Shown: positions 51,601 through 60,029 of the stretch, piece after piece
How positions within the stretch are numbered: position 1 is the first letter of the stretch
Layout of the letters: every line of letters starts with the position of its first letter
Origin: Pedobacter jeongneungensis
GTDB taxonomy: Bacteria; Bacteroidota; Bacteroidia; Sphingobacteriales; Sphingobacteriaceae
Assembly: GCF_000633455.1 (NCBI RefSeq)
Contig: NZ_AYMG01000010.1
Span: 62,001-126,000 of the forward strand
Length of the DNA: 64,000 nt
Direction: 5' to 3'
The notes under the pieces: model-generated
Database searches by the model: none
What the model was told of the DNA's origin: nothing
Seen by the model: the letters and a program-made list of their open reading frames with translations, nothing else
Made by a program: the position numbers and the translations under genes

Positions 51601-51823
51601 AGTTAAATTTCCAGGTACCATTTAAGGATAAAAAATAGGCTGATTTTTCTTTCGCTCTTTTAGTTGCTAAATCTTGATTTTCGAAAGCAAAGGCCGTTGC
51701 GCGCATGGGTAAACGGTTTACCGAAACTACTTCTGGTGTTTGCAGTTCGGAAGGCAGATCCTGCGCGCTGATCTGTCCGGCAATAAATAATAGTGTAAAT
51801 AAAATGGTTAATTTTTTTTTCAT
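48659..51823 (-). CDS. Beta-galactosidase, GH2 (LacZ type)
   Basis: A 1054-residue enzyme with signal peptide cut near Q-I-S-A (20), so it acts in the periplasm or outside. Five-domain LacZ layout: sugar-binding domain (about 45-240), immunoglobulin-like domain, TIM barrel (about 355-640) with V-R-H-S-H-Y-P-P-D-P and D-E-A-N-I-E-S-H-G, acid/base Glu492 in L-G-N-E-A-G and nucleophile Glu556 in M-S-E-Y-A-H, a second Ig-like domain and the C-terminal beta-gal small chain (from about 770). It removes terminal beta-galactose, for example from core-1 O-glycans. It is a single transcription unit with a possible operator 74 bases upstream. Confidence 0.95.
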   Translation of the reverse strand: MKKKLTILFTLLFIAGQISAQDLPSELQTPEVVSVNRLPMRATAFAFENQDLATKRAKEKSAYFLSLNGTWKFNWVKDPRKRPTDFYKVDFDDKTWDNFKVPANWEVNGYGLPIYVNQPYEFAGRQLTGAKMNPPFDIPADNNPVGSYRKKINIPANWDGRQVFISLGAVKSAFYIWVNGKKVGYSEDSKLAAEFDITKFVKPGENTIALQVYRWSDGSYLECQDMWRISGIEREVYLYSTPKLDIRDFKVIGNLDATYNNGLLNVDLAVENYRIDQRTNHSRPDSFYVALDLVDAKGNKVWKDETTLQKVLGNYKTNLSFKTEVSNVKTWSAEIPYLYTLYITLKDKNNKIIEIIPQRVGFRSVEIKGSDLLVNGKRVFLKGVNRHEHNATQGHTLTHADMEKDMEMMKKLNVNAVRHSHYPPDPYWMELCDEYGLYVIDEANIESHGRYYSLETTFANDKQWRNPHLERITRMYERDKNHASVITWSLGNEAGNGVNFYEAYQWLKAKDLRPVQYERAENDFNTDMIVPQYPSPNYLPRYSKQEKETRPFIMSEYAHIMGNSLGNFKEYWDAIENNPKLQGGFVWEWIDQAIDTVKNGKRIMAYGGDFPLSGPVDENFSDNDFCVKGVVTAYRGMTPMAVELKKVHQYIKTTYNGTNQINVNNSYFFKDISNVQLNWELVEDGKVIQTGVIPDLNIAPRQTQQLTLPFKTNYAAGKEYFLNVRYRLKTPEPFLEKGYEIAYEQIALAGTPKANAYAIGKKALKVEQTTDRAVVKGSDFTITFDLTKGTLISYLSKGQELLASGPQPGFYRAPTDNDIGAGLNTRLRMWRNVYQDNAAANIKSTINSTADGFTLTVKSGLLKGDAETTQEFNVLADGTIKVSNQFKAITGNYKSLMRIGNDLQLKNDFSNIQWYGRGPGENYIDRKTASLIGTYKSTVADQYFAYARPQESGNKTEVRWVAFTNKAGKGLRFEFADQLLSFNALPYAIEDLDPEAEKKQYHSGELVKRNQIYVHMDLQQLGVQGIDSWGSMPLIQYQIPFKDYQYSYYIKPIK

Positions 51824-51896
51824 TTTGTGTGTTAAAATTGGTCTTGTGGAACCAAATTACTGATGATTAACTGATAATGATGAAAATGTTTTAGCG

Positions 51897-51906
51897 CAAA
51901 CGTTTG
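51897..51906. promoter_or_regulatory. Perfect palindrome CAAACGTTTG upstream of GH2
   Basis: The core AAACGTTT fits the A-A-n-C-G-n-T-T pattern of LacI/GalR operators. It lies 74 bases upstream of the GH2 start, in the only sizeable gap of this part (51824-52106). A chance palindrome of this length is quite possible. Confidence 0.3.
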
Positions 51907-52052
51907 AGTTTTAAATATGTTACCGAGCAGTTAACTTCTTAGCATGAAATGGGTAAAATTGAGTTATAGTTTTTTACCATTAAGCCGTCAAGAAAATTAA
52001 GTTCTATGGGCTGTAATGAAGTTTAGAATATATATTTATCATCCTAAAACAG

Positions 52053-52087
52053 AAAAAACCCTTTGCCACCAATTGGCGGCAAGGGTT
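52053..52087 (-). terminator. Terminator of the SusC/SusD operon
   Basis: On the minus strand CCCTTGCCGCC pairs with GGTGGCAAAGGG (imperfectly, one bulge) around AATT, followed by TTTTTT. It lies about 20 bases past the stop of the last operon gene. Confidence 0.85.
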
Positions 52088-52106
52088 TCACTAACTAAAC
52101 TAACTA

Positions 52107-53810
52107 CTATTTTAAAAATTCTAATTCGAAGTTTTTCAGGTAAGGTTTACCATCAAAACCGAAATCAGGAAGGATATTAATCTTCATCCAATATAATGCT
52201 AAAGCAGATACATCACTTACTGTTGATGGAATAGATAATGATGATGTTACAGGCTCTGGTGTTGTTCCCGGAGGATAAGCATTACCTAAATTAGCCCAAC
52301 TATATACCCCAGAAAGCGACATATTGTAACCCATGGGGGCTTTATTGAAAAACGTGCCTTCTGTTCCTTCATCCATTGGCCAAAAGCCTACCAAATTGTT
52401 ATAATTAGGGTGCTTAGTAATGTCTTTAAGGCCAACATTTGCCTTTATAACGGCGTCGCTTAGGGCCACGTTAAAAAATGCAAGGTTAGCCCCATAAAAC
52501 GGTGTTGGCGTGTCGGAGTCACCCGTTCTATGTCCTACCCTTAGTGCTTCGGTTGTTGTTAAACTTTTCCTTCCTAAGATATCACTCGTTGCTTCCAAAT
52601 TTCCATCCATATATAATTTGAGTGTTCTGGCTGTGGCTGCACCTTGCGCATTCACTGTAGTATTGATACTCATGGTTAAAGTATGCCAATCGGTTCCCGG
52701 TGCTGTTGTTGTATTTACCTGTAATTTCCCACTACCGCCATTTGCTGATCCTCCAACGGTAACTGAAAATTGATCGCCATAATGCCCCCATTGCCAACCG
52801 GTAATGGTACTACCGCTTAAATTTGTACTCTTACCAAAAAATGTTGGATAATATACATTGGTACTATTGAATTTGGTTTCCATTTGAACGGTAATACTTT
52901 TGGTATCGCCCACATCATAGAGGCCATTATCGTTTGGTGTAACCGCCCTTGAGGTATTGGTACTAAAAAGCACTGGATTGAAACCTGATTTTTTTAACTC
53001 AAATGATTTAAAAGCAGGGTTATAAACCAAGGTAAAGCCATTGGTTGGGTTTGCACTGCTACCACCATGATTACTGGTTACTATGACCAACCAATCTTCG
53101 TTTGCATAATTTTTTCTTGCTTTTAAAGCGGTTAAAATGTTACCAACATATTCATCGGCCTTTACAATGGCATTTTTATAGTTGGCATTGGCAGCTACAT
53201 AACCTCCATTAGCGCCAGCCGCTTCAACTTCTCTAAAGTTTACAAATATGGTACCTAAACTGGTTTGGCTATTTAGAATGCTCACCGTACTGTCTTTAAC
53301 GGCTATATCATTTGCCACAACAGGTGCAAAATCTGCATTTTTCATATAATTCCGCAAATTAGCCCATGGCGTAACGAAAGCTGTTTTTACCGATTTATAC
53401 TGTGTAATATAATCAAATACGTTACGGTAAGATACAATGGTGGCATGTTCATCAACACCAGAACCTGCTGCACGTTCAAAATTATCAGTACTGATCTGGT
53501 GTTTCACAAAACTGGTACCGGTTAACATCGACACCCATCCGGCTGCATCAGAAGCTGTTTTTAAAGTATTATAAGAATATTTAGCATTCTTCTGCAGGGT
53601 TGTAATATTGGTTGGGGCAACAGTCTGCAATTCTGAACCTGTTAGCCCATCGATGCTGATGACCAAAATTTTGCGCTGCCCGGCAGAGAGTGGTTTCAGG
53701 TCTTCGTAAATTGCTGGTGGATTAGCGTATTTTTTACAGCCAGAATATGTTAAGAGGCCTATTGCGCAAATACAAAGCAGTATATTATATATTTTATGGT
53801 TTGTTTTCAT
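52107..53810 (-). CDS. Lipoprotein: phosphatase-fold domain plus LamG-like domain
   Basis: A 567-residue surface lipoprotein; lipobox T-Y-S-G-C with Cys25. Residues about 45-290 resemble the alkaline-phosphatase/type I phosphodiesterase fold: I-L-V-I-S-I-D-G (Asp54), W-V-S-M-L-T-G-T-S-F-V-K-H, and V-T-S-N-H-G-G. The usual nucleophile Thr (T-F-P-N-H-x-S-L-x-T-G) aligns with Asp, and S-D-H-G has become S-N-H-G, so activity is doubtful. Residues about 300-510 form a concanavalin/LamG-like beta-sandwich (G-W-Q-W-G-H-Y-G, W-H-T-L-T-M-S-I, L-K-L-Y-M-D-G). A paralogue lies at 55799-57532. A glycan-binding role on the surface is inferred. Confidence 0.8.
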   Translation of the reverse strand: MKTNHKIYNILLCICAIGLLTYSGCKKYANPPAIYEDLKPLSAGQRKILVISIDGLTGSELQTVAPTNITTLQKNAKYSYNTLKTASDAAGWVSMLTGTSFVKHQISTDNFERAAGSGVDEHATIVSYRNVFDYITQYKSVKTAFVTPWANLRNYMKNADFAPVVANDIAVKDSTVSILNSQTSLGTIFVNFREVEAAGANGGYVAANANYKNAIVKADEYVGNILTALKARKNYANEDWLVIVTSNHGGSSANPTNGFTLVYNPAFKSFELKKSGFNPVLFSTNTSRAVTPNDNGLYDVGDTKSITVQMETKFNSTNVYYPTFFGKSTNLSGSTITGWQWGHYGDQFSVTVGGSANGGSGKLQVNTTTAPGTDWHTLTMSINTTVNAQGAATARTLKLYMDGNLEATSDILGRKSLTTTEALRVGHRTGDSDTPTPFYGANLAFFNVALSDAVIKANVGLKDITKHPNYNNLVGFWPMDEGTEGTFFNKAPMGYNMSLSGVYSWANLGNAYPPGTTPEPVTSSLSIPSTVSDVSALALYWMKINILPDFGFDGKPYLKNFELEFLK

Positions 53811-53822
53811 AATAGTGAGAGT

Positions 53823-55781
53823 TTAAGGTTTAATAAGGTTACACTCTGATAAGTTGGCATACGTAGCATTGGCACCGCTTTTAATTACCACTTTTACAAA
53901 CTTGGCACTCACATTACCTCCAGGGAAGTTAAAATTATAAACTGAAGTATTTTGCGGTAAAGTGGTGGTGCCCACACTCACATAATTCACATTATCGGTA
54001 CTGGTAAATATTTCTACATCTTTCACATAACCACCGCTATTATTTTGTCTTTGGGCAAAAGTTACCCCTTTAACTGCTATAGGAACAGGTGATCCGGTAC
54101 CTAGAACAATATTGATGGGATAGCCCAACGTGTTTGTGGAGGTTGCTGTTCCATAGTTTGAATGCCAGTAAGATGCTGCAGAAACAACACCATCAACCAG
54201 GGCAGCAGTTGTACCATCACCAGATTGAACAGAACTTACAGATACTACAGTGGTATTGTAGGTAATTGTACCGGTACCACCAGTTTTGTTTAGTGGATTA
54301 TAAGTCCATAAAGCCGTTTTTAACAATGGGTACTTGGCATTTACTTTTGCTACCACTGCATCACTGATCAAAATTCCCCATGCACCGAAAAATGGTGATA
54401 AGTCGGTTTTGGTATAATCAGAGAGCTTTTCGTATACAAAATTGTGCTTAGTGATGTCATTAGTATTTAAACGGTCTGCATGGCGGGCCTGCGTATATAA
54501 ATAAGTCATTGCGCCATAGCCATACTTTTCAAAAATCTGTACGAAAGGCGTCATTTTCATAAAAGGCGCTTCATCCACGGTATTCATTGCTGCATCTGTA
54601 TCAAAGTTTTTAGTTCCTGTACCACTTGCATAAGCAATCGCTTTAGGAAAACCACTGGAAACTGCCGGGTGTAGAATATTGTAGTTGGCACCAATCCTAT
54701 TGGCTACTTTAAAGCTGAACAGGTTGTTGGTGGTTTCGCCCAAAGTACTCCAGCTCCACACATTTGCCTGTTGACAGTTGTGTCCAAACTCATGATAGGT
54801 ACCCCATTGGCCCGAACTGGTAGAGATTGAATTTAAACTGGTAAAACTGGCAAACCAATAAGAATCGTTTAAGCCCACAAAAGGAAAACCTGAGTGGCCA
54901 TAACCTAAACTCAGCTGAATATCGAGTACGCCGCGCCACTGACTTTGAGGACTACGGTCTCGAATATCGGCAGCATTATCTGATAAACCCATCCAGGCAT
55001 TATAATCGAGGTCGAAAACATCGTTCCATCTGGTAAATACCGCTGTTGGATTGGTAAAAGGCTCGCTTGAATTAAAAGTAGCCATTACTTTATCCCTGGG
55101 AATGGTAAAAATAACGCTTTTTGCCCTCAATTCTAACCAAGGCACTTGCGAAGCCTTTACTTTGGCCACCCAATCGGCATCACTGATTTGACCCAAAATA
55201 AAATCGGGCGATACTACAGCACCCGTAATGGTAAAAGTAACCGGGTTAGCATAAGCGAAAGTAGCCAAAATGTAAATATGACCACCGTAAAGGTTACGGA
55301 TATAATTGACACCAGCAACCAGTTTTTTTCGGTTATATATTACGGGGTCGCGAAGTAAAGGGGATTTACCAGCCAGGTTATCGGTATGAGCACCAATCTG
55401 TACGGTTAATCCATCAACCCCTGCCGGAACCACAAGTTTGATCAACTCGCCCGGGGCAGCGTAGTAACCTGTACTGTATTGTGGTGATGGTGCTTCTGAA
55501 ATTCTTAAGTTTTGTGCAGTTTGATCGGTAAAGTTAAGGTTAAGTGTAAACTGAGCATCTTTTACCCTGGGTTCTGTTTGATCAACCAGGCCAGGGAATA
55601 CCCTTGCTTTGGCGTACATCGACTTATCGATCAGTTTCATATTGGTATCGATGGTTCCTTCAGCTACGTTCTGCGAATCATCGGGATAACCATCCGGAAC
55701 TTCATAGCCATACTTTTTACATGCAGTAAATGCCACTAAAAGAGACAGGCCAAATATTTTAGTTAATTGATTAAATTTCAT
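53823..55781 (-). CDS. M60-family metallopeptidase lipoprotein with discoidin-like C-terminus
   Basis: A 652-residue surface lipoprotein; lipobox F-T-A-C with Cys21. N-terminal accessory domain (about 85-240) has L-V-V-P-A-G-V-D-G-L-T-V-Q-I-G-A-H, as in the second M60 protein of the window. Catalytic motif His330-Glu331-x2-His334 in Y-H-E-F-G-H-N-C-Q-Q, third ligand Glu349 in L-G-E-T-T-N-N. The C-terminal part (about 505-652) is an F5/8 type C (discoidin)-like carbohydrate-binding domain (L-V-D-G-V-V-S-A-A-S-Y-W-H-S-N, V-K-D-V-E-I-F-T-S-T-D-N-V-N-Y). The likely role is to bind and cut O-glycoproteins at the cell surface. It is 12 bases from the next gene, in the middle of the operon. Confidence 0.92.
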   Translation of the reverse strand: MKFNQLTKIFGLSLLVAFTACKKYGYEVPDGYPDDSQNVAEGTIDTNMKLIDKSMYAKARVFPGLVDQTEPRVKDAQFTLNLNFTDQTAQNLRISEAPSPQYSTGYYAAPGELIKLVVPAGVDGLTVQIGAHTDNLAGKSPLLRDPVIYNRKKLVAGVNYIRNLYGGHIYILATFAYANPVTFTITGAVVSPDFILGQISDADWVAKVKASQVPWLELRAKSVIFTIPRDKVMATFNSSEPFTNPTAVFTRWNDVFDLDYNAWMGLSDNAADIRDRSPQSQWRGVLDIQLSLGYGHSGFPFVGLNDSYWFASFTSLNSISTSSGQWGTYHEFGHNCQQANVWSWSTLGETTNNLFSFKVANRIGANYNILHPAVSSGFPKAIAYASGTGTKNFDTDAAMNTVDEAPFMKMTPFVQIFEKYGYGAMTYLYTQARHADRLNTNDITKHNFVYEKLSDYTKTDLSPFFGAWGILISDAVVAKVNAKYPLLKTALWTYNPLNKTGGTGTITYNTTVVSVSSVQSGDGTTAALVDGVVSAASYWHSNYGTATSTNTLGYPINIVLGTGSPVPIAVKGVTFAQRQNNSGGYVKDVEIFTSTDNVNYVSVGTTTLPQNTSVYNFNFPGGNVSAKFVKVVIKSGANATYANLSECNLIKP

Positions 55782-55798
55782 TTTATCAATATTTAAAG

Positions 55799-57532
55799 TT
55801 AATTAGTCGGTAATGATACAGTTGGGATATATAACCTGCCTGTTAAACCCCATTGAGGAGAAACAGCAATATTTAACCAATTGTAAATGAGTAGTGGAAT
55901 ATCGACACCATTAGGTACAGAAAGGTATGCTGCAGGAGAAATATCAGGCGAGATGTTTGGCGAAATTTCTTCAAAACCAGCAAATGTTACGTTACTGCTG
56001 TAAGTAAAATTGTTTCCTTTACCCGATTGATCTAACATTGTGGTTCCGCTTGTTTCATTTCCTGGCCAGAAACCTAGCAAATTGTTATAAAACGGCGTAC
56101 TCGGTTTAATCTGCGTTCTCATAATTGCAGCTACATCAGTTGCAGACATGCTTACGTTAAACAAGGCTACATCCCTGATTAAAAGATTGGTTTGCGTATC
56201 ACCATTGGTACCTACGTCACCACCTAACCTAAGTGGAATGTTGTTATCTATATTTCTTCCGTTTATAGATCCTGAATACCTGGTTAGCCCATCAACATAT
56301 AAAGTAAGTGTTCTTACACCGTTTAACAGGCCAATGGTAAAGGCTACAGTGTGCCAGCGTCCATCACGGATATCGATACCAAAACCCGGACGTGGAGTTC
56401 CGCCCCAATCTAACTGAGCAGAGTTTGAACCGAACAGAAAGCCCCATCCGGTAGATGAAACGGAGTTAAAAGCATTTCTTTTTGCCAAAAACATCGGATA
56501 ATAATTGGCCTGCCCATAATCATCCCTAAATTTGAACATAAAAGTAAAATCGCCTGTGGTACCAAAATTGCCAATTGCGGTATTATTTTGAATAGCAGTA
56601 ACATTAGAATTGGTTGTCGCGATAAAACGTGGACCTGTACCTACGAATGGGTAGCTATTGGGATCTGGCTGTGAAATCAATACCGACGAAAAACGGGGAT
56701 TATAAAAAGCGATGTAAGCATTTCGTGACGGATCGTTAAAAATATTCGTACCTGGAGCACCTCCAGATGGGCCACCACCTTTATTTGAAGCAATAACCAC
56801 CAACCAGTTTTCTCCTGAATATCCTTTTCTTGCTTTTAGCGCAGTTAGTATTTCGCCGATGTAACCATCTATGCTTTTTATAGCGGCAGCATAAGCAGGT
56901 GTAGCAGCGGTGTAACCATTAGCTGCTCCGGCCGTTTCGGCACTGTGAAACTGCGCCACTACCATTGATGGATTGTTAGTGGTTAACTCGGTAACTACTC
57001 CGGTTTTTACAGCAGCATCGTCAGCCACATTCTGTTTTACAGTGGCATCGCCAGCCAGTTTATCATTAAAAACGGTTGTTGATGCAATTGAAACTGTTCT
57101 GGCATTATTGAGCGAACTTTTAATCCTCGTGAAAACCGTGGGTGTAGTTTGCAGGTTTAAACCCGAAAAATCTTCACTGGTTACATTGTGTTTGGTATAA
57201 TCGTAACCGGTTAACATGGTTGTCCAGGCCGAGGCATTGGTAATGACGTTATATTTATTATCAGCCAAACCTTCGTAAGTGTAGGTGGCTTTGGCATTAA
57301 TCTGAGCCAGATTGGTGGGCGCCAGTGCTTTTATTGCTGCACCCGTTACGCCATCCAAAACGATATAAAGCACCTTTTTACCGGCCCCTAAACCTAGTGT
57401 ATCGTTTCTGAAATTTTGTGGCAATGTATTTTCAAAATCCTTATTACACCCGGTGGTCATAAGGAATAGCCCAAATACCAGGCTTAAGCCCAGGCATTTA
57501 AGGGTTGCTGTTAATGTTAATGCTTTTTTCAT
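55799..57532 (-). CDS. Lipoprotein: phosphatase-fold domain plus LamG-like domain (paralogue)
   Basis: The ATG at 57530-57532 (MKKALTLTATLKCLGLSLVF) gives 577 residues; a TTG ten codons upstream is less likely. Lipobox T-T-G-C. The phosphatase-like half keeps the first metal Asp in V-L-Y-I-V-L-D-G, but the nucleophile region reads N-A-S-A-W-T-T-M-L-T-G and the S-D-H-G site reads S-N-K-G-G, so metal binding is probably lost. The LamG-like half contains F-T-F-M-F-K-F-R-D-D, G-W-G-F-L-F-G-S, W-H-T-V-A-F-T-I and L-T-L-Y-V-D-G-L. The final 60 residues resemble those of the other copy (L-S-V-P and L-I-Y-N-W-L-N-I). It flanks the M60 gene, so the two paralogues bracket the protease. Confidence 0.8.
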   Translation of the reverse strand: MKKALTLTATLKCLGLSLVFGLFLMTTGCNKDFENTLPQNFRNDTLGLGAGKKVLYIVLDGVTGAAIKALAPTNLAQINAKATYTYEGLADNKYNVITNASAWTTMLTGYDYTKHNVTSEDFSGLNLQTTPTVFTRIKSSLNNARTVSIASTTVFNDKLAGDATVKQNVADDAAVKTGVVTELTTNNPSMVVAQFHSAETAGAANGYTAATPAYAAAIKSIDGYIGEILTALKARKGYSGENWLVVIASNKGGGPSGGAPGTNIFNDPSRNAYIAFYNPRFSSVLISQPDPNSYPFVGTGPRFIATTNSNVTAIQNNTAIGNFGTTGDFTFMFKFRDDYGQANYYPMFLAKRNAFNSVSSTGWGFLFGSNSAQLDWGGTPRPGFGIDIRDGRWHTVAFTIGLLNGVRTLTLYVDGLTRYSGSINGRNIDNNIPLRLGGDVGTNGDTQTNLLIRDVALFNVSMSATDVAAIMRTQIKPSTPFYNNLLGFWPGNETSGTTMLDQSGKGNNFTYSSNVTFAGFEEISPNISPDISPAAYLSVPNGVDIPLLIYNWLNIAVSPQWGLTGRLYIPTVSLPTN

Positions 57533-57558
57533 CTCTTTAATATTTGAAACTATACTGA

Positions 57559-59244
57559 TCAATTGGCAAAATTTAGGCGTATAATATTGTGTGGTAAGGT
57601 GCCGTTAAAGCGAAGGATATCGCCCACTAAAATCACCTGCGAACCCGTAGCGATAGTAGTTTCTACCATATCGTAAATTGCCCCCTGAAAACCACCGGTA
57701 TTATTATACCCTACAGCCAGCTGCCCGTTGGCTTCTAACACCATAAAACCCTGACGCAGGTAATCGCCATATTTATTAAAAGATCCACTTACAATAATTT
57801 TCCCATTGTTAAGCTGCCCCACAAAATTGGTAATGCCCCCGGTAATGGGCTGGCCAGTAAAGGTTGTTACATTAGAGCCATCGGCATTTAACAGGTTAAT
57901 ACCCGATGCCGCTTTACCATTAAAACTGGTGAAAGTGCCTCCTACCACAATTTTGTTCGTGTTAGCGTTATAGCTGATTGAAATAATATCACTATTGGCA
58001 CCAGAACCTGCATTAAAACTGTTATCTACGCTACCATCAAGGTTTAACCTTACAATTCTATTGGCCTGTGTGCCATTAAATGTACTAAATGTACCCACCA
58101 GGATTAATTTACCATCACTCTGCATCATAGCATCTGTTATTATACCATTGCCACCTATTGCACTTTGACGGGTAGATTTATTGTAGTGGAAGGTCGAATC
58201 CATCGTGCCATCCATATTTACCCTCACCATCTGACGCATCCGTGTATAATCGTACACTTTTTCATCGTAACTGGAATTTGGCAAATACATGCGCTTGTAG
58301 TTATTAAAGTTACCTACAATATAGACTTGTTCGTTAAATACAAAGGTTTTTCTAACAAAGCCATCAACACCAGCATTAAAGGCAGCAACGGTATCGCCAT
58401 TTTTATAGGTATCCTGAGGTTTAGGATTAATTACATCCCTGAGGATCAAACTATCCAATGTACCATTGGTATTTAAGCGGGCCACATTGTTTAAGGTTTG
58501 ACGGTTGATGCGGGTAGAGTTAAAACTGGTAAAACTACCAGCGATGATGTATTTACCAGCCTGCGATCCGGTTGGGATGCGCGTAATAGAATAGATTGAT
58601 TTATCGGCACCACCTGCTCCTTTTCCAAAATTAACGCCACTGGTGGAGTAAGCTCCATTGCCTAAAATCTGCGCAATGCCACCAATGGGTAGTTTTTCGG
58701 TTCCATTTAATTCAAAATCATTAAAGGCACCTCCCAGAAAATAGTTACCTCCAGGTAAAGCCTCAATATCGAATATGGTACTTGGGCTAAAGCCATTGTT
58801 GCTGCTATTTGTTGCACCATTAATCACTTTCCAGCTGGCATCAACACTTACTTTACCTCCCACTTTAACAATCGGACCGAAAAAGCTCTGCCCTTGTGAA
58901 GTAATCCACATACTGCCTGTACTGGCGGTTAAAGGAACTTTGAATGTTAAGGTACTATCATTGGTAGATGCAGTAACTACTTCGGCTTCTATTTCGTTTA
59001 CATATACTTTAAAATCGTTGATGTATTTGCTCAGGCCTTTTACCCTTACTGTTAAAACATCTCCGGCATTTACCACATCTGGTTCGATTGTTTTGGAAAC
59101 AAAGGTGAGATCCAATGGTTTCTTACCTCCGGCATAAGGATCTTCGCCGAGGCCCTTTTCCTTTTGGCAAGAAACTAAAGCTGTTATTAAGCCTATTGCC
59201 CCGAACAAAAACAGCTTAAATTTATATTTTATGTTAGTTAACAT
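57559..59244 (-). CDS. Lipoprotein with TIG domain and delta-60-type beta-propeller
   Basis: The ATG at 59242-59244 gives 561 residues. Lipobox L-V-S-C (about Cys26), followed by Q-K-E-K-G. An IPT/TIG immunoglobulin-like domain (about 45-130) has I-E-P-D-V-V-N-A-G-D-V-L-T-V-R-V-K-G. From about 140 repeated units of the form G-x-F-x-x-F-N-G ... R-L-N-x-D-G-S-x-D-x-x-F follow (for example I-I-A-G-S-F-T-S-F-N, V-G-T-F-S-T-F-N-G and V-G-G-T-F-T-S-F-N-G), typical of delta-60 propeller repeats. Such proteins in SusCD operons are surface glycan-binding proteins (from memory, the DUF5008 type). Activity is not expected; it probably holds substrate near SusCD. Confidence 0.8.
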   Translation of the reverse strand: MLTNIKYKFKLFLFGAIGLITALVSCQKEKGLGEDPYAGGKKPLDLTFVSKTIEPDVVNAGDVLTVRVKGLSKYINDFKVYVNEIEAEVVTASTNDSTLTFKVPLTASTGSMWITSQGQSFFGPIVKVGGKVSVDASWKVINGATNSSNNGFSPSTIFDIEALPGGNYFLGGAFNDFELNGTEKLPIGGIAQILGNGAYSTSGVNFGKGAGGADKSIYSITRIPTGSQAGKYIIAGSFTSFNSTRINRQTLNNVARLNTNGTLDSLILRDVINPKPQDTYKNGDTVAAFNAGVDGFVRKTFVFNEQVYIVGNFNNYKRMYLPNSSYDEKVYDYTRMRQMVRVNMDGTMDSTFHYNKSTRQSAIGGNGIITDAMMQSDGKLILVGTFSTFNGTQANRIVRLNLDGSVDNSFNAGSGANSDIISISYNANTNKIVVGGTFTSFNGKAASGINLLNADGSNVTTFTGQPITGGITNFVGQLNNGKIIVSGSFNKYGDYLRQGFMVLEANGQLAVGYNNTGGFQGAIYDMVETTIATGSQVILVGDILRFNGTLPHNIIRLNFAN

Positions 59245-59274
59245 TTTATTCAATTTATGGATGAGATAATAGGG

Positions 59275-60024
59275 CTATTTTATTGGTGGATTAATACCCG
59301 CGGATATGGCCTGTTCGATAAAAACATTGGTATTAAAGCCGAAATTATGCCTGATCTTTGTTAGCACATGCAAAACGCCATTGGTGGGTTGAATATCTGA
59401 TGTAGCAATCGGAATGTTGACCAATGCCACCTGAGGATTGGACAGATCGGGAATGTAGGCAAGATACAGTTGGCGGTAACCGGCATAAGCTACCCGCGAA
59501 AGTTCTTCACCTTTATCGCTATACACCACTGCATCATTAAAAATCACCCCAATGTTCATGATCCTGCCGCTATAAGATGTATAGCCCTGACCAGGAAAAG
59601 CGAGGTAAGATAAGGTATCCCGCTGTGGATAATCTTTTAAGCGGTTACTACCTTTAAATATATATTGTGATAATATATTCTTCCATACTTCAGGTTTAAT
59701 CTGCGATAATTGAGAAACGGTATCTTTACCCGTTGATCTCAACCTTACATTTAGGCCCTTAACGGATTTAAAGATCGAGCCGCTTGGCGGCGCAAAAAAT
59801 GTGATGTTCTCTTTGCTGATCACATCAGCCAAACCAGCCAGTTTAATCACCGTTAGGGTTGAATCGAAAAACGGTTTCTTTTCTTCCATGTACTGCATAA
59901 TATTGCCATTATACTTTGCTTCATGTACTCCCGTTTCTATATAGTATTTTTTACAGCCGGTTAAAACTGATAATACGCAGATTATTAAAAACAGCAGTGT
60001 TTTATAATTCTTTTTCATCATCAT
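59275..60024 (-). CDS. Fasciclin-domain lipoprotein
   Basis: The run of three ATGs at 60016-60024 (MMMKKNYKTLLFLIICVLSV) gives about 249 residues; the earlier in-frame TTG is ignored. Lipobox V-L-T-G-C. The body is a FAS1-like domain with F-F-D-S-T-L-T-V-I-K-L-A-G-L-A, N-I-T-F-F-A-P-P-S-G-S-I-F, and the late G-V-L-H-V-L-T-K-I in the second FAS1 motif. FAS1 domains mediate adhesion or glycan and protein contacts. It follows susD with a 5-base gap, so it is translated with it, and probably sits in the surface complex. Confidence 0.85.
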   Translation of the reverse strand: MMMKKNYKTLLFLIICVLSVLTGCKKYYIETGVHEAKYNGNIMQYMEEKKPFFDSTLTVIKLAGLADVISKENITFFAPPSGSIFKSVKGLNVRLRSTGKDTVSQLSQIKPEVWKNILSQYIFKGSNRLKDYPQRDTLSYLAFPGQGYTSYSGRIMNIGVIFNDAVVYSDKGEELSRVAYAGYRQLYLAYIPDLSNPQVALVNIPIATSDIQPTNGVLHVLTKIRHNFGFNTNVFIEQAISAGINPPIK

Positions 60025-60029
60025 ATCTA

